DNA of 64,000 nt from Sialis fuliginosa (Eukaryota; Arthropoda; Insecta; Megaloptera; Sialidae): the NCBI GenBank assembly GCA_961205875.1, contig OY540810.1:5270001-5334000 (forward strand), read 5' to 3'. The position numbers were made by a program, and so were the translations under genes. Position 1 is the stretch's first letter; each line of letters opens with the position of its first letter. The notes below the pieces were generated by a model, which made no database searches, had not been told where the DNA came from, and was given only the letters and a program-made list of their open reading frames with translations. Below, one piece after another: positions 44,097 to 56,149 of the stretch.

Positions 44097-44604
44097 TATA
44101 TGTTTGACACACTTAACAAATAAGCTCATCTTTTTTTTAAATTACATAAACTAGTCCATTTTTATCATATAATAAATTGTCGTATTTAAAACATATATTA
44201 AGTACCTTGTAACATTATTTTATATTCCAAAAATAGTTTGTGAATATTTTATTCATTTTAATTGCTACTATTTCAAAAACAAAAGAAGATAGAGAAAAAT
44301 ATTTCGAAAAGTTTAAGGGTTTGACGAGGAACATTAGCACTATCCAAATTATTTTTGGTGGAGATCATTTTCGTTTTTTTCAAAAATGAGAAACTCAATG
44401 TTTATTGCATAATCGTGTTCTTTGTGAAAAATTAACTTTCGTTGAACACATTTTCTACAAGAATTAGAGATTTTTGAACTTTCAAGAATTTTTTCGCAAA
44501 CAAAATTAAAAATATGACTTCCATCAAAAATAATTTTGATAGCGCGTCCTCCTTTGAACCCTTTTGTCCGACAGTTTTCTCTATCCTTCTTAGTTTTTTA
44601 AATA

Positions 44605-44916
44605 CAGTCGAACTTGGTTATTGCGACATCGGATGTAACGACAACTCGGCTATAACGACAAAATGTTCTTTTTTTCTTTTGAGTTATTTGTGTTTTTATA
44701 ATATGTACGGCGTAGTCACCAGTAAATGTGTTTTAAGAAAAGAAATTGTTGAACTCTGTATTCTTATCGTTCAAAGTTGCATCTATTTTTTATTTATTTT
44801 AAATACCTGTAGGTATAATGTAATTTAATAATGTGTAATAAATACATACTTTACCTACATTTATAAAGTGATGATTTAAGTCTGCTAAGTAACAGCATCT
44901 ATAACCGAGTTCGACT
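44605..44916. mobile_element. pogo/Tigger-like MITE
   Basis: Ends CAGTCGAACTTGGTTATTG and TATAACCGAGTTCGACTG. A TA precedes the left end but none follows the right end. The CAGTCGAAC...ATAACGACA style is typical of pogo-like elements. Confidence 0.55.
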
Positions 44917-45014
44917 GGGGCAATTAAATGGATCATTTTTAGCAATAAGGTGATCTCATTTTTAACTGTATCAAAAAACGTAATATTTTCCATTAATATT
45001 AAATACAATTGCCT

Positions 45015-48000
45015 TTACGAAGAGTTTCGACACAGACATTCCTTCGACACAGTGTCTTGGATCCAATCTAAATAATTGGCAACCCTCGTGTAGATACCAG
45101 GATAATTAGGTCTGGCACACCCTCTTCCCCAGGAAACAACTCCCACAACTTGCATCGCGCCATCATCTCCATGCAAATGTAGAGGACCACCGCTATCGCC
45201 CTGAAATTGAAGACAAAAATAAGTCTGTGGTATTATGGCAAAGGCTTAAATGCCACTTTTCGGCGATTTTCTGATTTTAACTGATATGTGTCGCAAAAAT
45301 ATGTAGGTAGGTACATTTTATGTGATAAATTGGATAAGTCAAAAATATAATCGGTAATAAGTATGTTTTAATTCCTGTTTTTACCAAATTTTAATTTAAT
45401 ATTAGCAACCAACCATTAATTTAGTGTCCTAAAATATTTGAAAAATCAACATATCTGGTATTTCTATAGAACCAAAGAAATATATTTTTACCTAAAATGA
45501 TCATTGTACCATGTATTTTAATTTAATTTACCTGGCAAGCATCTTTTTGGCCATCATGATACCCTGCACACATCATATTCTCTGTGATACGATGTGGTCC
45601 ATAACCAGCATCCATACACTGCTCTTTGGACCATACAGGCACTAATACCTTCCTCAAGATGGGCGATGGAGGTAATTTTTCTTCTGTACGTCCCCATCCC
45701 GCTACAACTCCAACTCTGCTTGTATAATTCTCTCCAGCTGTGAATAAATAGTAATACATATGTACATTTTATCATGAGTTTAAATATTTAAAGGTTAATA
45801 CGACTAAGCACGTATTATGAATGACAAATATGTAAATATTTAAATTGCTATAATAATATGTAGAATAATATTAATTTCAGAAGCATTAAAAAGTATTAAA
45901 CAAATAAATAAATAACTAAAATAAAAAATAATAAAAAACAAAATAAAATTAAAACAGAACATAAAATAGCTGTCTAAATGAACTAACAGTTCAATAGACA
46001 AAATTAATAAAAATAAAATTAAAAAGTATACCAGCTATTTTTTTTTAAATTGACACAAACTAATACACTATGGAGACTCTCGCTAATCCGATTTTTGCTA
46101 ATTAGGCCATTCGAGAGTCGTAGTGTTAGTACGTACTGGATTATTGAGATAAACCGAACCACTCTATAATCCGGTTATTTTTGTGCAAGTAATAGCCGGA
46201 TTAGCAAAGGTCTAGTGTTTCTTAAAAACAATACATTTTTGAGAGAGAGGTATTTAATGGTGATACAAGTTTTGACCTGTCGTGGAGGCTACATTAAAGG
46301 TTAACTTCATTTTTTTAATCACAATAAAATGTCCCTTTCTCAACTGTATAACTTATGTCTGAAACATTTGCTTCCAAAAATACTTTGTTCTCGAGATATA
46401 AGCTTGTGCAAACTTAAAAATCACGCTTTATGTATTTTACGTATTATAAAAAAAACGATTCTATTATAGTTACCACGATGGTGAATTATATAGATTATGT
46501 GTTTAATATATTAATTTTTCTGTTTTCTTATTTAAATGTTAATTTATTTTCTAAATATTAACTTATGTAGTTATTTAATTTTAGCAAAAATGATTTTAAC
46601 GCAGAAGAATTAATTCAGCGTTTCTTAAACTGGGGTTCGCGTATTTATTGTCAAGTGTCCATAAAACAAAAATTAGCATGCATACTGTGACTCAAAATAG
46701 TAATGTATAACCAAAAAAATGTCTATCAAAAGAAAATAAATTAAAATGCAATTTGGAAACATTTGGAATAAAGATATACAATTTCAAATAAAAAAATTAA
46801 ATATTAAATTTAAAATGAATAAAAAAAATCGTTTCGTGGTACAGTATCAGTATGTATAATATTGTATTTATTAAGAAAGTCAAGGATCCCATTAAGTATT
46901 ACTACAACATTATACATTTTAATTTTATCTGTATATACATATTTACAAAAAATGAATACAAATTTGACATAGACACGAAAAAATGAGTACGATTTCATAA
47001 GATCAAAAACTGGAACATATGAACAAATAAAAATAAACATTTCTATTATATTTATTCATAAATCATCACAGTTATAAATAAAAACTAGTTCAAATGATTC
47101 TAAAAGGTACAACGCACTTAAAACAAACGCATTTGTTCAATTGTTTCTCTGCTGCACTGACCTAGAATCATCGATTGTTATCTTATTACGCAGATATTTT
47201 AAATACAGTGTCGAAAATTATACAGATGATACGAGATTCTTCTAGTTTAATAGTGCAGTAGAGCACAGAGTTTGTTTACTTTATTATTTTTTATGTCATA
47301 ACAAATTTAAAGCAGTTAAAAGTGGTTTTAAGTAAATAATACTGAATGATATGTCAAATATGTACATAAATTTTTGTTTTAAAATATTCATTTTACAAGC
47401 AGGAAAATAATGCAATAACAATAATTAAAATTTAATATGCTTGTAAGTTTTAGATGCAAGTCATACTTATTTAATTTATTACATTAAAAAAAATTCATTT
47501 AATTGTAATATTTGTATAGGTAACGTTCATATATCAAATTAACATTTAAATTTAAATTGTGTTCTTGTTTTGTGAAAAGTTATTAGTAATCATTTTTTTA
47601 ACCATGCACTAAAATTTGTTACGAGTAAAATTTCATGAAAATATACTTTTTGAAAATTTTCATGAAAAGTTTCAAGTTATTGAAAAATTCAGATTTTAAC
47701 TTTTTAAGTACCGAACTATTTTCTTTTTCAAATGTTTCAAAGGATTAAAGCAGAGTTAATTTATAATGTAATATATGTATGTATATATTATCATGCCTTG
47801 TTAGTCTGTTTTTTTTTTCAAATTTTATTGTCTTAAATCTTGTATTCAATTTTTCATCGACTTCACGATATCCAATTGTCTTGAAATATTTAATTTAAAA
47901 ATATATTGCTACTTTTAAATTTTTTGCGAGTAAAACATTCAGTTAAATTGACAAGTTATGAATATTTGCAATGAAAACTATTCACTTTAGCATCACTACT

Positions 48001-51000
48001 TACGAATACTATGAAACTATATAAGTTATTTTTTTACAACATACCTTTAGGTGGTAAACACACAGGTTGAAGTGTAGCTCCAAAATCAATAGGTCTGTCT
48101 AATTCCAAAATCGCAATATCGTTATTGAATGTTACAGTATTGAAATCATTGTGTATGTAGACTTTCTTTAGCCTACGTGATAAAGATCTCGAATTGCTGT
48201 CATCATTTTCACGATTATGCTCTCCAAGTGATATTTCAATATCATCATAATCAAATCTGTAAAAAAAATCTTGAATTGAAAAATATGTGTAAAATTATTA
48301 TTCATTTTAACATTTTTATTTATAAATTTTTGCTCGTATTTCTACCATTTAACCGAAATCAGTAATAATAACTTAAATTTTACAATGTATGTAGCTATGT
48401 ATCAATAAAATCTATACACTTTTTATACTATAATTGTCGGGGGGAGGGGGTGTACTTGCCCTCTTCTGGAATATAATCTTACCTAAATAAATGTAAAGAA
48501 ACGCAACAGTAATCTATTGTTTTTAATAAATTTTGACAAGATTGCCCCACTGGGTTGTATGTCCAAAATTAACGCAAATAAGTTTACAAATGTGTGATAA
48601 AAAATACATCTGTGTGCATAAAATGGCGAATGTGAAAATTTTAATTTGCGGAGAACTGAAATAAAGCTCTCTTATTACTATGATAGCCTAACCAAATTTT
48701 TTTCAAAATTTTGCCCATTCTTGGGAAATTTTCTGTTTACATCCCTGCCACAAGATATTTTTTTCGTTGTCCCATATTCAATCAGTATTTACTATTTTCT
48801 TTTATTTATTTTCTTTATCCTTGTAATAATATAATTCAAAAAAATAGAATAAGATTACTATAAAACAAATACCTCCTCCCTCCCCACCAAGTAACCAGGT
48901 ATGCTTGATTCACCCTTGCTTTAACATCGGTTTTTATACAATAATTAAAAAAAAAATTATCGATATTTAAAATTAAATTGAAATCACTATTATTAGTAAG
49001 TGAATGTAATTATACACTACATAATTACATTTAAGTTATCTAACGTTGTAATCACACATGTATTTTTTATTTTTTTGTTTTCTGTCTTTCTTATATCATA
49101 TGCATATTATCTATTCTTTGTACTGACGTAATCTACACTGTAAACCAGTATCTTTGGATTAAATAAAATTATTATTATTATTGTGCGATTTGAACAGCAT
49201 TACAGATTATAAGAATAATGTATTAATAATAATAATCATCTTTATTCTGTGTTACTATTACAAGCATAGAATGCGACAAACAAAGAAAGAAAAGGAATTC
49301 TAGTACAATACATCTTAAACAAAATAAACAGAGAAAGAAATAAACATATGTATATACTTGTATATTTATTGAAGAATTCCTCTGTTGAATAGTGATTTTT
49401 ACTCAACAGGAGGTTCTTTATTTTTATAAATATATATATATTATATATATAGGTATATTTATTTATTTTCTTTCTTTAGAAACACTAGTAATTTTATTCT
49501 TTTTTGCCTGTTGATTATAATAAATTTGTAACTAGTTTTAAGTTAAAATAATTGATTTATCTTGTTTTAATACGATTTGTCTTACTATAAATACTTTTCA
49601 TCAGAGTAAAAATGTGATACTAATTTTATTAATTTTATTTGTTTTTAAACTAAATTTAAGTTTTAATGGTTTTAAAAAAATTGTTTTTATATATTGTTTT
49701 ATCTGTTGGATATCATATCAACATAATTGTTGTCCTTTTTTACAAAAATGTGTACTTATTAAAATTTAAAATTTTTCTGATGTTATATGCATGGTTTTTT
49801 CTACATATGTTCACACATATTATCGTTTAAAGTGTAAGTTTTTCTTAAAAAATATTTTTACATCTATTAATATCTTGTTCATCGACTTATGTTATTTGCT
49901 CATGTTTGTTATTTCTTATAGGGATATTTGTATTAGTTCTGATGAAGACAAAATGTTGAAAATTAAATATAGCGCTGTAAATTAAAATGATTTGAACTAT
50001 GGTTTAGTATTTTAATTAATATTTTGACCTTTAAAAACCCCTACAAAAGGTTTATTTAAATAATATCAAGATGGTCATATATATGAATACAAATATAAAT
50101 ATATATATATTATTCTTACGGCTCTACGCAATGCGCAGCGGTGAGGAGATGTCGACGCGTGATAAGAGACGCTCCGCAATACGACTTCCCTTGTCGGCTC
50201 AGGCCAGCTATCCACGGGAACTCGTGCGCTCCCGTCACGTTTCCGCCAACAATACGCATGCGTCTTCGGCTCATTCCGCATGCTAAAAATATACAAATGT
50301 AGTTAAAACAAATATAATTTTTATTAATATCATGCTAATTATATGCACAAATAACAAATCTATAAAAATTGTTGACTCTTTTTTACATTAAAAATAGTAT
50401 ATAGTAAAATGTTTCAACACTCCTAATGGAATAGAAAATATTTATTTACAGTGTCAATTAAATGAATGTAAAAAGTTTTAGATACAGGCATTTAAAAAAT
50501 ACATTCTTGAAACTCTGGAGAAAGGTCATGCTTGTCATGAACTTGTTGAATTTATTTATTTTTGTATATCCCTGATGTTCTTTGGGAGTTTTTTTATGGA
50601 TACTGATCTATACGTATTCAGATTATTTAAATTATCTAAATCTCAAATAATCATACAATATTAGAAAGTTCATTATTTCTACTTTCAAATAAAAATTTTA
50701 AAATAAAATTCCATTAATATTTAACGAAACTAGAGCACTTTTAGTAAAACCCTAAAATTTGGGAACAAGTCGCCATATTTTCTAAACAATTGAATGTATG
50801 AAAAAAATTTTTTACAAAAGTTTTTACTTTTTTATGATCTTTAAAATGATCTACTTTTGAATATACCATTCTATTTGATTTTGCTGAGAAACGGGCATGT
50901 ACCCCTCAAACTACCCACCAAGGGGGAGTTTAAGGGGGTTGAAAATATTTTCCTGAAATACCTTAGGGTCAATATATAAATAGTAATTTTTTTATTATAA

Positions 51001-53165
51001 AGCTCTATCTTCAATAGTTTGGGCGTAAAACATAGTCAACGGGTGGTCTGGAACACCCGGTATGTTTTCAAATATGCATATCTAGATTTTTTATAATTGG
51101 GGATCATTTCGTATTTGGAAAATGTATTTGTTAAATACAATAATAAGTGTTTTTATATAAAATAATTAAACTTATGTTTTATAAAGAAATAATTGTATAC
51201 ATACAACAATCACATTCAGTGCTATCAAAATCTACTGGTGCTTTTTCAATCCTTACTCTTGGAGTTCTAGAAGCCCATACTTTATTTGAAATCTGAAAAT
51301 AAACAAATTATAATAATATATATTTTAATCAATTTTTCAATGAAATATTTCAGATTTTTTGTATTATATATATGTAGACAGATAAGGTACTGCTACCAGT
51401 CTTGCCCGCTTTAAGAGCAAGGTATACATTTATTTGGGATTGATGGGCTTCTTTTTTGTAATTCTCATAAACTCATGTTACTAATAAAACAAGTACCTCT
51501 TAAATCAATTAAATTACCAAAATCCGTAAATACTTATTTAAAAAAAAATATTGCTGAATTTTATTATTGCTAATTTAATTTCAATGATCGGAAAGCCAGT
51601 AGAAAAGAAAGTAAAGAAATGCAATGCAATGTGTACATTTGCTATTAGATCAAATAGTCGTATACATGACGTAATTTATTGAATAGTTTACTCTATATAA
51701 TGCGTGACACACTTTACTGATTACATAACAAAGGTACAGAAACGAGAACACTTGCTATTATCTCGGCAAAATGCTGCTGCGCAGTTATTGTTTCTGGATT
51801 CAATTACTACATGAATCTGATTTGTTGTTTTTTACATAAATAATATGTTATCAAATGTTTTTTTTAACAATTTATTATAGAGAATTGTTTTATATAAATA
51901 AATATCAGTGAATTAATTTTATTGAATGTTATAAATTAACAATAAGTTAGATATTTTCAATTTAACCTATGTAGGTACTTACATATGTACAATTTTATTT
52001 TGCAGTAAACATTACGCTAACAAGTTATTTACCGTAAATATTAATTAACATTAAAACTATATAATCATGTTTAAACGTCGGCACAGTTTATAAAAACAAT
52101 TAAAGGACTGATTAAAAGTATAAATATCAAACAAGGCAGTTATTTACTAAGAGAAAGGTCCATAATCCCTTTAGCGACATCATTATTTTTAACATAACAG
52201 CATAACAAAAACAAAACATGGACGTGTTAAAGAGGAGAAAATAATGTAATTTATCACTTTATTATCATTTAAAATTTTTTATAGATTTTAAGTGCCTGTT
52301 ACAATTTTAAATTTAAATATGTGTGATTATGACTCTTTATTTCTTAAGTCCACTCCCCCCTAATTTATATTTTAATTTTATATTCTTTGCTTTATGATAT
52401 TAAAAAAAAACTTTTCGGTTTTCTTATTGAAGTTGTATACAACAAATGTTAAACTGGTAATAAATAAATTGTACTGTATTATTTAATGTTCCTGCTCGTC
52501 CATCCCCCCGTAACAATTTCCCGGGTACGCGCCTGGTGTAGTGTGTCGCCGCGTATATGTACCACCAGTATGATCTGCAATATTTTATCACTTTCACTTG
52601 ATTTTCGATTTCGGTTTCATCCTTTCACAAAATATGTGTACATAACTATGCATTACATGTGCAATTGGTAATATTTTTGTTTTTAATTATTATTTATTAA
52701 ACTAGTTTCGGCGGTTTTGTATACTTTATGTCTTTTAATTTGTCATTATTAAATTCTGATAAAAGTTTATGTGTGATTTATTATATTAAACTGTTTTCTT
52801 TTCATATATATAGGTACGTAAATTTATTAATGTAATTATTTACTTATGTTTTAAATACTTTATTTTATTTATTTTTTAAAACATAGTTTGTTACTTTTAA
52901 AACAAAATTGCAAAAATAAATAAAAATATTTATTACTAATTCTCTAATTATATCTAAAAAATTACAATATAATATTTTTACCTAATATTGAATTTAGTAG
53001 GGATTCACACAATTTATATTAATATTTTAGAAAACATTACTTAAATATATTTCAATGAAAAGTAATTTATTAAATGCAGTTATTATTATAATAGTTTACC
53101 TTATTAGGTGCTCCAGCAACGGAATAAACTCCGACCATAATCAAAACAAAATTAATTTTCCACAT
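45015..53165 (-). CDS. Gene D: secreted trypsin-like serine protease, 306 aa, 6 exons
   Basis: Exons: 53165-53100, 51292-51205, 50282-50120, 48256-48045, 45737-45532, 45200-45015 (921 nt). Exon 1 encodes a signal peptide ([19 protein letters not shown]). A short pro-region ends CDCSCG, then [10 protein letters not shown]; the arginine cluster meets the minimal R-x-x-R convertase motif, so intracellular activation is possible (inference). Triad intact: [21 protein letters not shown]189 in KDACQ; SWGRGC and YPGIY complete a trypsin pocket. It ends CLCRNSS. The last exon runs from GDSGGP through the stop without the VG|VVSW intron found in A, B and C, while the CQ|GDSGGP intron is retained. Exon 3 is far more GC- and CpG-rich than the other exons and neighbouring introns. 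A TATA-like box lies just upstream. Confidence 0.92.
46065..46218. mobile_element. Short Tigger-like MITE in gene D intron
   Basis: Ends ACACTA/TAGTGT with subterminal GCTAATCCG and CGGATTAGC. About 154 bases, between exons 4 and 5 of gene D. A fragment of a hAT end (CGTTTCTTAAACTGGGGTTC) follows near 46619. Confidence 0.6.
51385..51531 (+). repeat. Interspersed repeat copy 2
   Basis: Begins AAGGTACTGCTACCAGT and shares ATTGATGGGCTTCTTTTTTG and the following 100 bases with 28300-28445. Lies in intron 1 of gene D. Confidence 0.75.
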
Positions 53166-53208
53166 GTTTACAAATTGTCACAATCAACCGAACAACAAAA
53201 ATCAACTG

Positions 53209-53216
53209 TATTTATA
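53209..53216 (-). promoter_or_regulatory. TATA box candidate of gene D
   Basis: The minus strand reads TATAAATA about 45-50 bases before the gene D start codon (53165). A start of transcription near 53186, about 30 bases downstream, would give a short 5' UTR of about 20 bases. Position is right for a TATA promoter but the window is AT-rich, so chance is possible. Confidence 0.45.
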
Positions 53217-53879
53217 AAATATTATATACACGAATACAAAATAAACTTTGTTGAATTCGAAAACCCAGAAGGGATCTTCGAACCCGGGCTGATCAACTAG
53301 CAATCATTTTCGACTGTGTGTGTTTTTTATACATATGCTTGCAAGGTGCATCAGGGCTGTGCCAACGTAGGACGCCGTGGTGGGGCTAGACGCCTTGACC
53401 ATTTTACAATAAGCTCTCTGCTGCTCTCCGCGTTATCACACGTGCATGTGTGTGAGTGTGTGTGTGTGTGTCTACACACAAACACACCTACCATCGCGTA
53501 CGGCGATATTACGTATCGTTATTTGTTTTTTTGTTCAATGTCTGTTAACTCTCAATATCGTGGGATCCTATACTTAATTCAAACGATTTACTTTTTTTTA
53601 CTTATTTATTGTAGTATTTATTGTTAATCCGATTTTTTTCAAATTCCAGATTTTGTTTGAAATGTCCATTTTACCTTTCTTGAATCCAGTCTGTAGATAC
53701 TGTAGATGCTCTAACTATTCTACAAATCATGTATATTAAAAATTAATTTTCGCGTGGAAAAAATACAACCCGAAACAAATATTTCTCTTGTTAATTTTTC
53801 GAATTATTTTTGAAACAAGGCAAATTAGAAAGAAACGCTTTTGATGAAAGTTGTAAAGAATATTATTATCTAGCTATAT

Positions 53880-54326
53880 CAGCGGTTCTTAAACTAGGGT
53901 CCGCGAAATTTTTGCAGGGGTCCGTGAAACATGTTTGGCATAAATTAAAGTACTTTTACATTTCTATTTACCACTGATTAATTAGTATCTAACGACCTTG
54001 TTTGTTTTTCTATCAGGGAGGTAAGGGTTATTTTAGTGAGTAGTTTGTTTCTACAGTTGTAAAAATTAAAAGTGCAGTTGTAAAAGCTAATTTGTTTAGT
54101 GGAAAAAATTTAAACAATGTTTAATAAATAAATAAAATAATACAATGTGTGGACAAAAGGTCATTGCAGTTGTAAAAACAAAAAATGTAATGCAAAAAAC
54201 AAAGGTCATTGCAGTTGAAAAGCAAAAATTGTAAGTATGGAGCAAAATTTTCTTAAAATAACCTCTGCAGGGAGAAATAATTGTTCAAAAGGAGATCCCT
54301 AGACTACATAAGTTTAAGAACCGCTG
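53880..54326. mobile_element. hAT MITE with perfect 8 bp target duplication
   Basis: Ends CAGCGGTTCTTAAACT and AGTTTAAGAACCGCTG (allowing one base) and flanked on both sides by AGCTATAT (53872-53879 and 54327-54334). The interior repeats GTCATTGCAGTTG. 8 bp duplications plus a CAGNGGTTCT end are diagnostic of hAT. Confidence 0.92.
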
Positions 54327-55101
54327 AGCTATATGTTTTATTCATTTTTTCAAAACAAAATAATTTATTGAGGAAATAATTTAAAATGATAATTCAAATG
54401 GTTCATAACAAAGAAATATTTGCCATGAGTGCTATGGAACTTTCTTATACATATTTCTAATCATGTCAAAAAAGCTGCTATGGGTATCACATATTAGCTA
54501 CTTTAACAAACATCACTAAACCAGAAATTTGATGTTTATTATGAATTTAAAAAAATCTTTTTGAAAAATAAATATTTATACTTGTTATAAACAATTATAT
54601 ATGACGTCTATTTTGTGAAAAATTTCGCATATGTCGAAATGTAGGGACTCCAAGTATGTTTTTTTTTCGTTTACTTATCTCAATAATAGCACCACTGAAG
54701 ATACCTATAAATCTTAATTAAAATATTTGTACCTGTTCTTAAATATTTTCAATAGATAATAGTAAAAAATGTAAATAATGAAAAAAAATCTAACAAAAAT
54801 ATTTAATTGACATTCGACAAAATTTTTATAATTAGAGATCCTCATTTTAATTATATGACTATTTTTAAATGTGTCCTTGCAAATTAATCAATTCCGAAAA
54901 TCAAGAATGCTGTGCTAGGTGAATCATTTAATGCCTACACGTATTTAATACATATTTAAAAATAAATAGGTCAATTCTTAGAACAAAAATCCCCCATTTT
55001 AATTTTCTTGTTAATTCATTTATCTACATTCTACAACAGTTATTAGTATAGACACCACACATTTCTCGCTAATCATAAGTTACCAATTTTATAGACTATT
55101 A

Positions 55102-56149
55102 GACCAAACACCCATGACATTTAATCTACCTCACATTGTGAAACTCGGCTTAATTATAGCAAATATACCCGGTAATAACAATCCGGTGGCAGACCAATAG
55201 GCTTGCGTTAATTAATATTTTTAATTAATTTTTGAAGTCACTCAAAAAGGGGGTTACTTACCCTGCATGACTACTCGCTGAAATTTTGTTATATAATCAA
55301 AAATTATTTATAATTTAAGAAAAATTTTGTCTGTCGTTATTAAGTACCTACCTGGCAGACCTAATTCAATTAATAAATTATATCATGTTACTTACCTCAT
55401 ATGACTACTCGTCCATTTTTTTCCAGTGAAAGATTATATTTACTTATATATGAAAAAATTACCAATAGTAATTTAGACCAGGGTTGAATGGGCCCAATGG
55501 GCCCGTCAATTTTTATCCAATGTAACTATTGATTGATACTGGAAACCGATAATACTTTGTATCGAAATTCATAACTGTAGCACTATGGGTTCTCAAGATA
55601 TTAAATAAAAACTAATTTTGAGTAAAATCTTTCGAGGGCTGCAGTCCCCTTACGAAATATAATGTTTTTTATTTGAAATATTTTTCTCAATTTACTTTTC
55701 AAATTGGCATGACTGTATCGAAAGATAAAGTCGTAAGTAACATGGTATAATTAATTAATTGAATTAGGTCTGCCAGGTTTTTAATAACGAAATTTTCGAG
55801 GCAGACAATTTTTATCATATATAAGTAAATGTAATCTTTCACTGGAAAAAAATGGATGAGTAGTCATATGAGGTAAGTAACATGATATAATTAATTAATT
55901 GAATTACGTCTGCCAGGTTCTTAATAACGACAGACAAAATTTTTCTTAAATTATAAATCATTTTTGATTATATTACGAAATTTCAGCGAGTAGTCATTCA
56001 GAGTAAGTAACCCCCTTTTTAAAAATATTAATTAACGTAAACCTATTGGTCTGCCACCGGATTGTTATTACCAGGTATATTTGCTATAATTAAGCCAAGT
56101 TTCACAGAGTAGTCATGTGAGGTAGACTAAATGTCATGGGAGATTGGTC
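55102..56149. mobile_element. Long inverted-repeat element with internal repeated motif
   Basis: Ends GACCAA...CCCATGACATTTA and the complement, flanked by TA. Arms of about 350 bases include TGGTCTGCCACCGGATTG and complement, and AGTAGTCATATGAGGTAAGT and complement. The TAGTCAT-nnn-AGGTA word is reiterated in each arm. Confidence 0.8.

Larger units (their letters stand above)
39628..45014. other. C-D intergenic gap
   Basis: No exon recognised. Contains inverted-repeat elements at 41521-42006, 43978-44096 and 44605-44916, and a 15-base word at 40027-40041 that is also found upstream of gene D. The rest is AT-rich with chance frames only (for example 44514-44828 and 44799-45008). Confidence 0.6.

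Noticed and set aside
50071..50286. Plus-strand frame antisense to gene D exon 3.
   Set aside because: It is the shadow of the GC-rich coding exon.
53266..53305. GGGTTCGAAGATCCC upstream of gene D resembles a tRNA B-box.
   Set aside because: The flanks do not form a T-stem or an acceptor stem, and there is no A-box at the right distance.
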